From contig NC_089441.1 of NCBI RefSeq assembly GCF_026210795.1, positions 2,976,001-3,040,000 on the forward strand: 64,000 bases of DNA, in the 5' to 3' direction. The notes under the pieces were generated by a model. The model ran no database searches. It had not been told where the DNA came from and saw nothing but the letters and a program-made list of their open reading frames with translations. Of this stretch, positions 22,887 through 33,479 are shown piece by piece (the first letter of the stretch is position 1; every line of letters begins with the position of its first letter). The translations under genes and the position numbers were made by a program. The DNA comes from Rhizophagus irregularis. Lineage: Eukaryota; Glomeromycota; Glomeromycetes; Glomerales; Glomeraceae.

Positions 22887-24165
22887 GTGTAGAGTATTTT
22901 TTGGAGTGAATTAGGAATGTTAATTTCTGAAGGAAGAGGATTTCCAAGCCTAGTTTGCAATCTGGATATTATTGATTCTCGCAAATCTTTAATTGACAGA
23001 ACTATTGGCATATAAAGAGTAGAACCATGACACCTATCATCTACAGCAGGTGTATTCTACATAAATTAAACATTAATAGAAATATGCCATTAGTGTGTGT
23101 GTAATAAAGTTGTAATTTAATCTAAATTACCTCATTAAAGTATGAATCAACTTCTTCCCAAAAAATATCAAATGATGTTCCTTTGAATCCATTATTAATT
23201 CTTAAGTTTACTGTGATATTAGGATCCAATTCTTTTGTGATATTATTTGGTGCAAAACTGGAGTAACTTTAGCAACTAATGAATACTAATAATAAAATGT
23301 TTACATTAAAAAATGATAAAAATGATGGACATATTGATTGAGTTGTTGGCTAAACTTACATTTGACGTGTAAAATAATGAGGTATAAGGTCTTGTTTAGA
23401 TAATAATGTTTGTATTTTGTGTTTCTGTATAATCATTAACTTCAATTGGTATTTTCCATATAAAAGTTGTAGTTCCAAGATAATTACCAGCATGATACTG
23501 ATAAAAACCTATTAGGAATATCAATTCTAAATTCTTTATAAACCGATGCCTTTTCATTCCTGATTCTGAAAGATATCTTTCAATATTAATATATTTATTT
23601 AAGTCATCATAGATAGAATCTGATTGGTTACAAGCTTCAATAATTTTAACCATAATATTTTCTACCCCATTCCATGCTGGTTCTAATGATTTATGTAATT
23701 TATTCATTGAATTATTGACTTGTTTAAGATATACCATATATTTTTTAACCATTTCTATTAGCTTATACAAATCTTCTATTAATAAAGCCTAAAGAGTATC
23801 TTGTGTCCAAGATTATGCAAAGCTAAGTTCAAAAGACTTTATTAGCTTATCCAATTTTTCATGTAAAACTTCTTCATGTTTATGATGTGCAAATTTCTTA
23901 AGATATGGATCAATATACCACAAAAGTTTGCTAGTCTTTCTAAATGTAATCCACCAGTCCAACCAACTTTTTATTTTCATTTCATGTAACTTGGGGTTGC
24001 TTTTGATTTGGTAATTTTAGTTGTAATGCATTTTGCATTATAAGGTCTAACGCATTTCTTCGAATGATAGACTAATAAACAAATTTTAAACCTTAATTCC
24101 GTAAATTTAAATCCTTGAATCATTTCTATTATAAGATCCACCCTGTTGGATGCATTGCAACGCAC
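22887..24165 (-). pseudogene. Unrecognised spliced gene remnant, truncated by the CACTA-like end
   Basis: On the minus strand, coding-like segments separated by intron-like gaps can be followed. These are KFTELRFKICLLVYHSKKCV (24120-23990), WYIDPYLKKFAHHKHEEVLH (about 23930-23860), the 124-codon frame 23770-23396 (KLHKSLEPAWNGVENIM, QSDSIYDDLNKYINIERYL, FLIGFYQYHAGNYLG), FKGTSFDIFWEEVDSYFNE (about 23195-23135) and, after a GT-AG intron, NTPAVDDRCHGSTLYMPIVL with SIKDLRESIISRLQTRLG. It stops at 22886. The segment order suggests one multi-exon gene of a repeated family; I cannot name it or assign a function. In-frame stops between segments make it likely non-functional. Confidence 0.4.
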
Positions 24166-24596
24166 CTGTGTAAAATTATTATTTCTTATTATGTATTTTT
24201 TTAGCTAAGGCTACTTCAAGCCAATTCTTTATTTAACATAATATAAGGAGTTCCAATCTAGGGGAGAGGGAGAATAAAAAATAATGCATAAAATACAATA
24301 CATAGTCAGAATTACCATTACAATAATTTTGGATAAAATTTTGACCAAAAGAGTGAGCAAAAATTTTGGATAATAATTCCGGCCAAGATTTAAAGATTTG
24401 TCTAATTCTAGCCTAAATTACATGTATTTTTTTTACATAAAAAATCCAGAAGGGGTTATGTTAAATGAAAAATTGAATTAGTGCGATCTAATTAGAATTC
24501 AATCACATGGTGGGTAAGGGTCAGATCTCTAATTAAGCATAATTACATGATTTTTGGAAGACTCTGAACATCACATATAGTTGACTTTCCAGAAAA
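24166..24596. other. AT-rich spacer
   Basis: No coding signal; several TTTTGGATAA and CCAAAATT words. Nothing recognised. Confidence 0.35.
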
Positions 24597-25067
24597 CATG
24601 ACATAGTGCCTTTATCTTTATTAATTTTATTAGAAACATTTACAATTAAACAAAATATAATAAAAGAAATAAACTAACTAAAAATAAAGCTATATAATCT
24701 TTTAAAGAGTAATTAAAGTTAAAATAGAAAAAACTAAAATAAAGAAGATTATCAGTATACTAATACTCCTTAAATCATCCTTCGTGTCATATTTCAAATA
24801 CAGTAGATGTAACTATGCTAATCAGATAACAAAAAGTGCATCCATTATAAAAATTGAAACCTGAAAAGTGATTAAACCAATTTAATTCTTGAATGATTGA
24901 ATTCTTAATTTAATTTTTATTAGCATCATGTGACAGCTTGATTTGGGTCAGAGATGGTAAAGTAGAGACAGGTAAATACAAAGACTTAGGCAAATTAGAA
25001 GGCTTTGGGTGGATTTTAAGAGTAGTAGAAATATTAACAGAACATTCTCAGTGATTTTTTTTATAGT

Positions 25068-25335
25068 TACAGGCATCCTAAACACTTCTACGCAGCTTGT
25101 GGATAAAGTTATTATGAGAAAACCATTCTTAACAAAAAAATCTAAGTGTTGTGTAATATTTTGAAAAAAAATAAGACTAAAGTCAGAAACAAACTCTACA
25201 ACTTGTTCGTTTTGTATTCAGCTCTTATCCATGTTCATTTTTTGTATTGTTATAATAAAATTTAATAAAGGGGATTATTTTTAAAAAAATTATTATGCAG
25301 AAATTTTTCATAAAAGATGTTTTCAGGAAAGAGTT
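25068..25335 (-). mobile_element. ORF1-only retroposon, copy F (5' fragment)
   Basis: The minus strand starts AACTCTTTCCTGAAAAC, the shared 5' end of this family, followed by the 5' leader (TAATCCCCTTTATTAAATTT) and an ATG reading MNMDKS, VVEFVSDFSLIFFQNITQHL and FFVKNGFL. This aligns with the N-terminus of copies B and D. It is cut off after about 55 codons. Confidence 0.7.
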
Positions 25336-25398
25336 TTTAGTTTTTTCTTATATTGTACTTAAATTCTAATTTAAGTATATTTTAAGTATAATTTAAAT

Positions 25399-25597
25399 CA
25401 GTGTTGGCACTTGGCCGTTTGGCCAGGGTTGGCCAAACTGGCCAAAAAAATCTTTGGCCGCAGCCAAATGCTTAATAAAGTATTAGTATTTTGTTATTTG
25501 GCCAATATTTGGCCAGGGTTGGCCATTGGCCATTTTGCCATTTTGGCTGGCCAAATCGGCCAAAAAAATTCTTGGCCGCGGCCAAATGCCAACACTG
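25399..25597. mobile_element. hAT-type MITE with GGCCAAA repeats (199 bp)
   Basis: TIRs CAGTGTTGGCACTTGGCCG (left) and CAGTGTTGGCATTTGGCCG (right, reverse complement). Flanking 8-mers are ATTTAAAT (25391-25398) and ATTTAAGT (25598-25605), one mismatch. Internally GGCCAA/TTGGCC recurs many times, so the whole element can fold on itself. Caution: the flank is itself rich in TTTAAGTAT repeats, which weakens the TSD evidence. The start CAGTG and 8-bp TSD fit hAT. Confidence 0.75.
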
Positions 25598-26215
25598 ATT
25601 TAAGTATTTGGGCAAAAATCAAGTACATTAAAAGTATATTTTAAGAGTATTTTAAGTATAAAAATTTTTCATAGGGTGAGATCTACAGAATCAAAGGCTT
25701 TAATATATCTTGAAAAAGAATCCATAAAGGATTATTGTTAATTACTGAATCATAAATAAATAAATAATAACTCCAATATAATGATAGGATCACAACAAGA
25801 ACCACCAGGTAAACCAGCAAAATTACTACTTTGTAACACATGATGTTGAGTTAAAAGTGAAGCAAAACGATTATACAAAAGTTTTGCAATAGTCTTTCAG
25901 ATTACTTCAAGTAAAGTAATAGGTCTAGTATTTTTGAGTTGCCATTTTAGGAAAGACCATAGCATACCACCATAAATCAGAAATATTGGCAGAATTAAAG
26001 TAAGAATATATCAGAGTTAATAATAAAGAGAAAGCGTGTGTACTTGCTATTTTTCCATAAAAGGTAGGTCCAATAAAGAATCATAGATTGAACAGGTAAA
26101 GAAGAAGGTTTACTGACATAATTTTGAAAATGGTTAACAGCTTTAGACATAATGTCTTTCAGATCAGTGACCAAACATGGTCAAGTAAAGTGATCAATAA
26201 ATACACGATCTAAAA

Positions 26216-27025
26216 TACTATAGACATCACATATATAACTCACATTTGAATTCAATCAAAATTAGATTAAACTCATAATTTAAGATAGAGCAAATTAATT
26301 GAAAATTAATTAATAGTTATAATTATAAGTTTTAACAAATTGTGTTGATTTAATTCGTAATTCGCCTCAGAACCAGTGAAAAGTACTAATATATATTGGG
26401 AAACTATTATAGAAATTAATTATTTCTTAAATAATTTTTTCGTGCAAATTTATCAAAATTTTTTTAAATAAAAATGTTTGAAATGTTTAAAAAATATAAT
26501 AAAATTTTAATATAGTCTTTGTAACTGTTGTATCTTTGGGCAAATTCAACATCTATGCATTATTAAGGGTTAGGGCTGGAATCTGACGTTGCTAAAGAAA
26601 AAATTTTGTAATTAATGGTGCTATGACAAAAATATTGTTATATTAAATTTTTGTAATTTTAAGCCATCATTTACATTACTTTTGGATTAAAAATCTTCAA
26701 ATAATTTTAGCTCAAATTTAGTTATAATTTGTTATATTTGTAAATGTGTGATTTCTCACCATCTAGTGATCCTATAAGGATGAATTATAGCTCTTTGGAA
26801 TCCTCTCATCATTAATAATTGAATGGTAATAATTTCATATCTCTATCATCGATATATAACTGGTTAATAATATGTTAATATTAAATAATTGCACATAATT
26901 GTTGTGTTATATATTGATTATAGATATAATTCCATTCAGTTTCAATTCTAGCGCAGTAAGGAAGATGCAACAATGACCTGTCTAGGTTGGGGGAACCAGG
27001 TCAGGTTGGGAGCCATTAAGCCCAA
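26216..27025. other. AT-rich spacer before the MULE remnant
   Basis: No gene found. Around 26757-26790 the words CATCTAGTGATCCTATAAGG resemble sequence at 39905-39940 and 40240-40270, possibly fragments of one dispersed LTR-like repeat. Confidence 0.35.
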
Positions 27026-27983
27026 ATGTTATTGACAGCAAGGCATGACGTTTGCCATCTATCCCCCACACATTTTTGGGCTAAACAGATGTGCCAATCT
27101 GTGTGTTATTTTATGCGTCAAGTATCAATTGCAGAAGCTCCAACATTGGATGATAATTCATTTGAGCCAATCTTTGATGGAGAAGACTCTGCTGAAACTT
27201 TTGCCAAAATAGATAAAGATAGGGAACTGGACTTGCAATTGCTAATGGCAACGGTTAATATTGATGATATTATTGAGATATGAAAGATTTCTAGATATAA
27301 TTATCCAAAGACCTACCAATTTGTTATTCTTCTTAGTACCGGTGAGTATTTATGTACTTGTTTTATGCTCATCACTCATGGTATTGTGTGTCAGCATTTT
27401 TTTAAAGTATTTGTTGAATCATCCAAAGCACGTTTTCATCTAATATTGATACCTTGCCGTTGGTATAAAGATGAATATATTAGTTCAAGTAAGGGTTATT
27501 TTAATGAAAAGGTTATAGGCAACAGAAATTTTAATCATAGTAGCACCTTTAAATTTACCAGAAAGTATACTATAAATGATCTTTCAGAAGAATACTCCAA
27601 ACAAATAATGCGAAAACAACTGAAATATGGCATTTTAATGGGTGAAGCAAAAAAAGCCATTCAGTTTGCAATTTGTGATGATGATGAAGAATTAATCAAA
27701 CCTATAAAAGAGTATAATGAAAGGAAAAACATTCAGGCGGAATCACAAATCGATTAGCAGAAAATGACAATCAAGTTATTTGTAGGCCAAATGGAGTACT
27801 AATTGAATCTAATCAAGTTTTAGATCCATTAAAACATCAACCAAAGGGAAAACCACCTGGAAAACATTTTAAATCATCCACTAAATTGAAAAGTAAAGGT
27901 AAAAGTGAAGCAACTGATGGGGCCACAAGTGTGGTTTATGTGGAGGAAATGGACATTATCATAGCACTTGTCCTTCAAAGTAG
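27026..27983 (+). pseudogene. MULE-type transposase C-terminus with SWIM and CCHC zinc fingers
   Basis: C-terminal third of a Mutator-like transposase. Convincing similarity begins near 27120 (VSIAEAPTLDDNSFEPIF) and continues LQLLMATVNIDDIIEI. A TGA at 27281-27283 replaces an expected Trp codon, after which the same frame goes on to 27757: YQFVILLSTGEYLCTCFMLI and HGIVCQHFFKVF. This gives the SWIM finger CxC...CxH, and RWYKDEY follows. After a frameshift the tail reads KCGLCGGNGHYHSTCPSK (about 27928-27983), a CX2CX4HX4C knuckle, then TAG. The DDE core is absent, so this is a truncated, inactive copy. SWIM plus CCHC tails are characteristic of MULE/FAR1-like proteins. Confidence 0.75.
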
Positions 27984-28045
27984 TCATTTTATATACAACA
28001 ATCAAATAGCACGTATGACACAAATAACAAAATAAAAAATTAAAA

Positions 28046-28080
28046 GGCACAGTGCAGGAATTGAACCTGCGTCTTTAGGA
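28046..28080 (-). other. tRNA 3'-half-like fragment
   Basis: Minus-strand sequence with a T-arm (GCAGGTTCAATTCCTGC: 5-bp stem and GGTTCAA-type loop) followed by CTGTGCC, which could be the 3' side of an acceptor stem. No matching GGCACAG with D-arm lies upstream, so it is not a complete tRNA gene. It may be a tRNA fragment or a SINE piece. Confidence 0.5.
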
Positions 28081-28103
28081 TAAAATAAAAATTATTTGCT
28101 TTT

Positions 28104-28122
28104 ACAATTAATGTTTTTATTT
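28104..28122 (+). repeat. TSD of retroposon copy A, left
   Basis: ACAATTAATGTTTTTATTT, identical to 29271-29289 (19 bp). It lies directly next to the A/T-rich tail of copy A. Confidence 0.9.
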
Positions 28123-29270
28123 TATTTATTTATTTATTTTATTTTATGTGAAGTTGGCGAGGTATACAAAAAGATATGAACAATCTATCGAGAGTTACTG
28201 ATCTACTTAGAACCCACCATCGAAGACCAGAGGAGCTGGCACCCGATCCTAACTTCTTAAAAAAAAAGACCTGTACCACTACCCCGTCTGATAAAGGTCC
28301 AGGCAAACACACTGGGAATAATAAAAAAAAAAGTGGAGAGGACAAGTCTCCTTTCCAAGAAATTGTGGCACTACACATAAACCTATTCTATCCTAAAAAA
28401 TAATAATACAATTCTGAAATTCGTAAAACCGCTAATAAAAGCATAGGCTAAACTAGTCTCTGTAATAAAGTTAAAATTTCTGCTAAAACCGCCTTGTTAT
28501 CTTTATTACCACCCTTAATCTTCGAGGTATTCTTTGCCTTCTTCTGATTCTTCAGGTTTTTCTCCTCCTGGTTATTATTTTTTGGGACTATCTTCGAGGA
28601 TGTAGGTTTATCCTTCTTCTTAGGCTGTTTACTTTCCAAATTCTTATCAGACTTACCTGATTTTTTCAGATTCGGTGTATTTTTAGCCTTCGGTTTATTT
28701 TGTGCTTTCTTCAAGGTGGGATGGAGTGTCGACACCATTTCAACTCCTTACCATCGGGTACAAAAAACTGTGGCGTATCTAAGGCCCTTAGTGTGGTCTC
28801 CCAATTCTCGAAATAGGCCACAAGTTTCCTCCTTCCTTTACTTGTTTGAATTACTTTAAATGAGCTAGCACCGCACTTCATTAAAAATTCACATGGTTTA
28901 CGGTCCATCCACAAGGTAGCCATCGTCATATCCTCCGGAATGTCATGAATAACGGCTTGGAACTTTTCACATTGTTTTCTTTCTCGTAAAGTCCAACTTG
29001 CAGGGAACCATCTAACGGGTATACCTCCCAGATCTGTCTTCCAATATTTATTAAACTGGGGAAGGACAAATGAGGATAGTGCTATCTTGACTCTAAGAGT
29101 CTGATACTTGTGTTGACGTTTAACGGAACACTTGATAGTATTACCCCAAAATTTTAACTCTGCTATTATTTTCTGCAGGTTCCAGGTATACGGGATATCG
29201 TAAACTATAATATCTCGGATTCGCTCAAGCTCCTCTCCAACAGCTTCATATCCTGTCAGTATCTGTGTAG
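28123..29270 (-). mobile_element. ORF1-only retroposon, copy A (5'-truncated)
   Basis: Minus-strand element bounded by the 19-bp TSD. Its 5' end (29270) falls inside the ORF, at TQILTGYEAVGEELERIRD, typical of incomplete reverse transcription. The frame 29270-28711 holds an RRM-like DIIVYDIPYTWNLQKIIAEL, then GGIPVRWFPASWTLRERKQ, KFQAVIHDIPEDMTMATLW and FKVIQTSKGRRKLVAYFENW. A 1-2 nt change near 28715 shifts to the basic C-terminus (KKAQNKPKAKNTPN to NKAVLAEILTLLQRLV, stop at 28448). The 3' UTR is about 300 bp and ends in a (TAAAA/TAAA)n tail. No reverse transcriptase is encoded. Confidence 0.85.
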
Positions 29271-29289
29271 ACAATTAATGTTTTTATTT
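29271..29289 (+). repeat. TSD of retroposon copy A, right
   Basis: Second copy of ACAATTAATGTTTTTATTT, adjacent to the truncated 5' end of copy A. Confidence 0.9.
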
Positions 29290-29383
29290 AATTTTATTTG
29301 TATATTATAATAATTATATATATCACATGACAGGGTGAGGAATAATTGGTCTCACCTGGGGTGAGGAATAAATTCACCCTTTT

Positions 29384-31125
29384 GAAAATAAAACTCTTTC
29401 CCAAATACATTTTTTACAAAAATTTTTGCGTAATAATTTTTTTTAAAAAATAATCCCCTTTATTAAATTTTATTATATAAATATAAAAATGTCTATGGAT
29501 AAGAGCCGAACAAACGAAGAAGCTTTAGACTTCATTTCCAAATTTAACGAACAATATTTTCACACCGTTACATATCACTTAAGTTCTTTTGTACAGGACG
29601 GTTTCCTCAAGGACTTATTTGAAAAGAACCTCTCAGTATCTAAGGACAAAGTCCAGATACTGATAGAGAGCATTGGCGACTCAGCCAACCCTGCGAACTT
29701 CGCTTCACAAGTACCAGCTACGAATATGCAACCCAGTCTGCTTTCGCTAATATTTTCTATAGTGCTCTATGCTGATGATGACGATGACGATAATTCTCAG
29801 AATACTGATGATTACCTAATGGATGCGTCACCTTTTCTTGAGCAAGATGTAGATGATCTAATACGCCAAGGATTTCAACGCCCACCAGATCTGGTACCTA
29901 TCAAGCTTCCATCAATGCCTGATATAGTAATGCCCCCTGTTGATCAAACTGTAATACCGAAAACTTCCAGAAAAAAGATAAATAAAAGGCGCGTGTTACA
30001 GATGATAAACAAGTCGCGAACCAATCAACAAAGGCAAAACCTGATGTGAAAACATCAGCCAAAAATTCCCATAAGGGAAAGAAATCATCCGAACTGGAAG
30101 CTACACAGATACTGACAGGATACGAAACTGTCGAAAAGGAGCAAGAGCGAATCTGAGACATAATAGTTTACAATATCCCGTATACCTGGGACCTGCAGAA
30201 AATTTTAGCAGAGTTAAAACTTTGGGGAACGCTATTAAATGTTCCGTTAAATGGCAACATAAGTATCAGACTCTTTGAGTCAAGACAGCACTTTCCTCTT
30301 TTGCCCTTCCCCAGTTTAATAAATATTGGACGACAGACCTGGGAGGTATACCCGTTAGATGGTTCCTGTGAGTTGGACTTTACGAGAAAGAAAACAACGT
30401 GAAAAGTTCCAAGCCGTCATTCATGACATTCCAGAGGATATGACAATGGCTACCTTGTGGATGGACCGTAAACCATGTGCTAGCTCATTTAAAATAATTC
30501 AAACAAGTAAAGGAAGGAAAAAACTTGTGGCCTATTTCGAGAATTGGGAGACCACACTAAGGGCCTTAGATACGCCACAGTTTTTCATACCTAATGGTAA
30601 GGAGTTGAAATGGTGTTGACACTCCATCCCTACCTTGAAGAAAGCACAAAACAAACCGAAGGCTAAAAATACACCGAATACGAAGATATCAGGTAAGTCT
30701 GATAAAATTTTGGAAAGTAAACAGCCTAAGAAGAAGGATAAACCTACATCCTCGAATAAAGTCCCAAAAAATAATAACCAGGAGGAGAAACACCTGTTAG
30801 CAGAGATTTTAACTTTATTACAGAAACTAGTTTAACCTACGCTTTAATTAGCGGTTTTACAAATTTCAGAATTGTATTATTTTTTAGGATAGAATAGATT
30901 TATGTGTTCGCACCACAATTTCTTGGAAAAAGGACTTGTCCTCTCCACTTTTTTTCCCCCCTATTTTTTACCCAGTGTGTCCGCCTGGATTATTATCGGT
31001 AGTGGTAGTAGTGCAGGTCTTTTATTTTCAAGAAGTTCGGGTTGGGTTCCAGCTCCTCTGGAATTCGATGGTAGGAATCGTTTAGGTCGTGCTCTGCCGG
31101 CTTCACATAAAATAAAATAAAATAA
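29384..31125 (+). mobile_element. ORF1-only retroposon, copy B (full length)
   Basis: Complete copy of about 1.74 kb flanked by AATAAATTCACCCTTTT (29367-29383 and 31126-31142). The 5' leader begins near AACTCTTTCCC; ATG at 29489 opens MSMDKSRTNEEALDFISKFN, LSSFVQDGFLKDLFEKN, NPANFASQVPATNMQPSLLS and an acidic stretch to 30049. After frameshifts the RRM-like block and KFQAVIHDIPEDMTMATLW (30359-30619) and the basic tail ending AEILTLLQKLV (30832) follow. The 3' UTR ends CTTCACATAAAATAAAAT-type (AAAAT)n repeats. The product resembles a LINE ORF1 RNA-binding protein. No RT or endonuclease lies between the ORF and the tail, so it must be mobilised in trans. Copy D shows that B lacks a SFRSWETFATKYYMTFGDMG-containing block. 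Confidence 0.85.
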
Positions 31126-31142
31126 AATAAATTCACCCTTTT

Positions 31143-31560
31143 AGAACAACTCTTTCCTGAATACACATTTTTATGAAAATTTTTGCAAAAATTTTTTTTT
31201 AAAATTTGTTATTTTATTATAAAATTTTTATTAAAATGTCCAGAAAGACCGAAGTTTCACCTTTTATCAAAGGAGTTTACTCCCTAATAGCTGACACTAT
31301 GTTTGAAATATTTTTTGACAGTGCCTAAACGGCTTTAGCAACTTTTATAGAAAACAGGTTTCTACAGACAATGTTTTCTAAGTCTAGTGACAGTACTTTA
31401 GACAAAGCTACCCTCCTAACGACTACTTTCAGTGAAGGTTCTGACCCAAAATATTTTGCAGAACAGTCCAAGGCCACAAATATACAACCTATAACTCTTT
31501 CATTAATAATGTCTATAGCCTCTTATGCTGTGGCTGCAGGTGGAATGCCTATAAAATGGT
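31143..31560 (+). mobile_element. ORF1-only retroposon, diverged 5' fragment (copy E)
   Basis: Starts AACAACTCTTTCCTGAATAC, the family 5' end, immediately after the right TSD of copy B. ATG near 31235 reads MSRKTEVSPF, then LATFIENRFLQTMFSKS (31371 on), FSEGSDPKYFAEQSKATNIQ and ITLSLIMSIASYA, aligning with copies B and D but clearly diverged. An in-frame TAA sits near 31325. Similarity ends about 31560. Confidence 0.65.
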
Positions 31561-32199
31561 GGTTAATTTTGTTAAAAATTTGCAACACTTTTATTTGCAA
31601 TTTTTTTTTGTACTATAATGGTTTAAAAACATTTAATTAAAGTTTATTAATTATTAAATTAATACTCTATTTAATTTTAACAGGACTAGTAATTATGGTA
31701 CATATACACAAAAAAATATATGACAATAACAAAGCAAACAAAAATCTGCTTTCTCTCCTTGAAAATACTCACTGTCATCAGGTTGGGTGTGTCATCGCTA
31801 TGCTTCTCCATCTTGGCCACAGGCCTCACAGTACCTACTTGGCCCCTACAGGGCTCAGCCATATTCTATATACAAACGAACAAAGCTATAAGAATAAAGA
31901 ATGAAACTCATGTAAAAAGTTAAAGAATGAATGATGATGAAACCTATAAAGCCAAAAAGTAAAATTTGGTACAGAAAAGTAAAACATATTAAGTCAAAGA
32001 GTAAAATAAGCAAGAACCTAAAGATTAAAGAATAAAAAAAATACTCACCACAAATAAAAGCAAGTTAAAAACAAAACGTGTCATATAATGTTGAAGAGAA
32101 AGGAGTTAAAGAACGGCATAAAGAAAAGAAAATATAATTAGAATTAAATTTTCAAGAACAAATTTCAAGAGCCTGAAGAATTGGTATATTAGTTAAGAC
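31561..32199. other. AT-rich spacer
   Basis: No convincing gene. Two overlapping frames at 31695-31923 (HCHQVGCVIAMLLHLGHRPH in one) have slightly higher GC, but I recognise no family. Confidence 0.35.
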
Positions 32200-33470
32200 A
32201 ATACAATTTTTTTATTGGAAAGTTACAGATTATTTTAATAATTGGGAAGCTTATTATTCAAACAAAGCATCAGATTCAACCAGTAATACAAGCAATATGT
32301 CAGGTAAAGAAAATCAAAAGAGGACAAATAGTAATGTCAAAAGTTTGAGAGACTGAGTTTAATGGCAAAACTAACAAAATGAAGAAGAAGAAAAAGAGAA
32401 AACAGAAAGTATAGCATCACAAGAAATCATACTTAAAAAGCTATATTCAGGTACTAGGTCATTATCAAATTTCAAGCCATTTGTAAGTATAAGACCATTT
32501 CAGAATTTTTTTAGTTTTCCTAGTATTAGAATATCAACTTTGAAAACCCCTTGATATGACCTTCTTGATTTGTCTAATAATAACATATAAGATGAGGCTT
32601 ACCTGAAAAACAACAAACTCTTCTTACCAAAAATGAACAAAATAAGATTATAATGCAATTTTTTCAGTAAGTATAAAAATCCTATGCAAAGGGTATAAAA
32701 CCAAGAGAATCCAAATTAGTTGATTTTCCAGTTTTTAAAAACTTTAGCTGAGCTTACTTATAAAGCTGATAGAGTCAGTACAATTACTTTAGTAGAATCA
32801 TATTTAAAAGGGATAGCACTATCTAATAACTTGGTATAATTGCCAAACCATTATATTATGGAATTTATTTAAAAACCATTTTTGTAATCTTTTTAGGATT
32901 AGCCAGTAAAAACATCAATTGCAAAACAGAAAACAGAAGTAAGGGGAAATAATTGAAGAATATATTGCAATAATCTCCATACAATAATTTATAGAATAAG
33001 CAAACTGATACATTGCTAGGTTAGTTCAAGCAGGAATCATTTACTAGCACAACAAATTCGGATCTTAAACTTTTTCTATTTACCTATCAGTGGGGTCTAT
33101 AATTTTGTAAGATGATGATTGAACAAAAAATTAGTGAAGGAATCATCATAGAGTCTAAATCAACCAAATAATAACAATAATAATAATAGCCAATCTAGAA
33201 ATAATTCAGAATGCTTTGTCTGCAAAGATATGTTCTCTGGGAACTGCAGATCACTACCATCAAATAATAATAGTAATAGTAAAACCTATTTTTATTTTAT
33301 TTCAGAGAGAAGTAACCAATGACAAATGAACAATAGGAAACGCCAGTACATTGAAAAGAATCTACACTACTGTTAGTACTAAGGAAAGAGTGGAGCACCC
33401 CTAGATGAAACTCCACCATGTAGGTTTGCCCATACGCACTGGGTGAAAAAAAAGGGAATCAAATTATAAA
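32200..33470 (+). pseudogene. Ty3/gypsy Gag region remnant with zinc-finger end
   Basis: Broken Gag-like coding sequence. Readable pieces are DYFNNWEAYYSNKASDSTSN near 32226, ECFVCKDMFSGNCRSLPSNN near 33209 and, after an AG acceptor, WQMNNRKRQYIEKNLHYC with GAPLDETPPCRFAHTHWVKK (33300-33455). The Cys/His spacing suggests a zinc finger used in genome packaging. Frames change constantly and stops interrupt. Assignment to gypsy Gag is inferred from the Nudix-protease and pol fragments downstream on the same strand. Confidence 0.4.
33287..33467 (+). repeat. Long direct repeat flanking retroposon C, left copy
   Basis: Sequence from ATTTTATTTCAGAGAGAAGT through GCACTGGGTGAAAAAAAAGG. It recurs at 34951-35166 immediately beyond the 5' end of copy C, with about 48 bp more in the right copy. 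Confidence 0.75.
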
Positions 33471-33479
33471 TAATCTAAA

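Larger units (their letters stand above)
24597..26215 (-). pseudogene. Decayed antisense copy of the 7246-15431 LINE, with internal loss and insertions
   Basis: The minus strand shows two separated LINE ORF2 segments. From 26215 to about 25660: DRVFIDHFT, AVNHFQNYV, WQLKNTRPITLLEV, NRFASLLTQHHVLQSSNFAG and LPGGSC, closely following the endonuclease-RT junction and RT of the LINE at 7246-15431. From about 25050 to 24597: KPSNLPKSLYLPVSTLP and LNWFNHFSGF, then the 3' end (TAATAAAGATAAAGGCACTA-like). The middle of RT and RNase H is missing. A piece of the ORF1-only retroposon (25068-25335) and a hAT-type MITE (25399-25597) lie between the two segments. Many stops; old copy. Confidence 0.75.

Noticed and set aside
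22554-23011. Tyr/Ile-rich frames in the 22.6-22.9 kb region
   Set aside because: They read the CGATAT/GGTACC subterminal array; only the segment above 22886 on the minus strand looks like real coding sequence.
25411-25644. 77-codon frame MAVWPGLAKLAKKIFGRSQ
   Set aside because: It is the GGCCAA repeats of the MITE translated.
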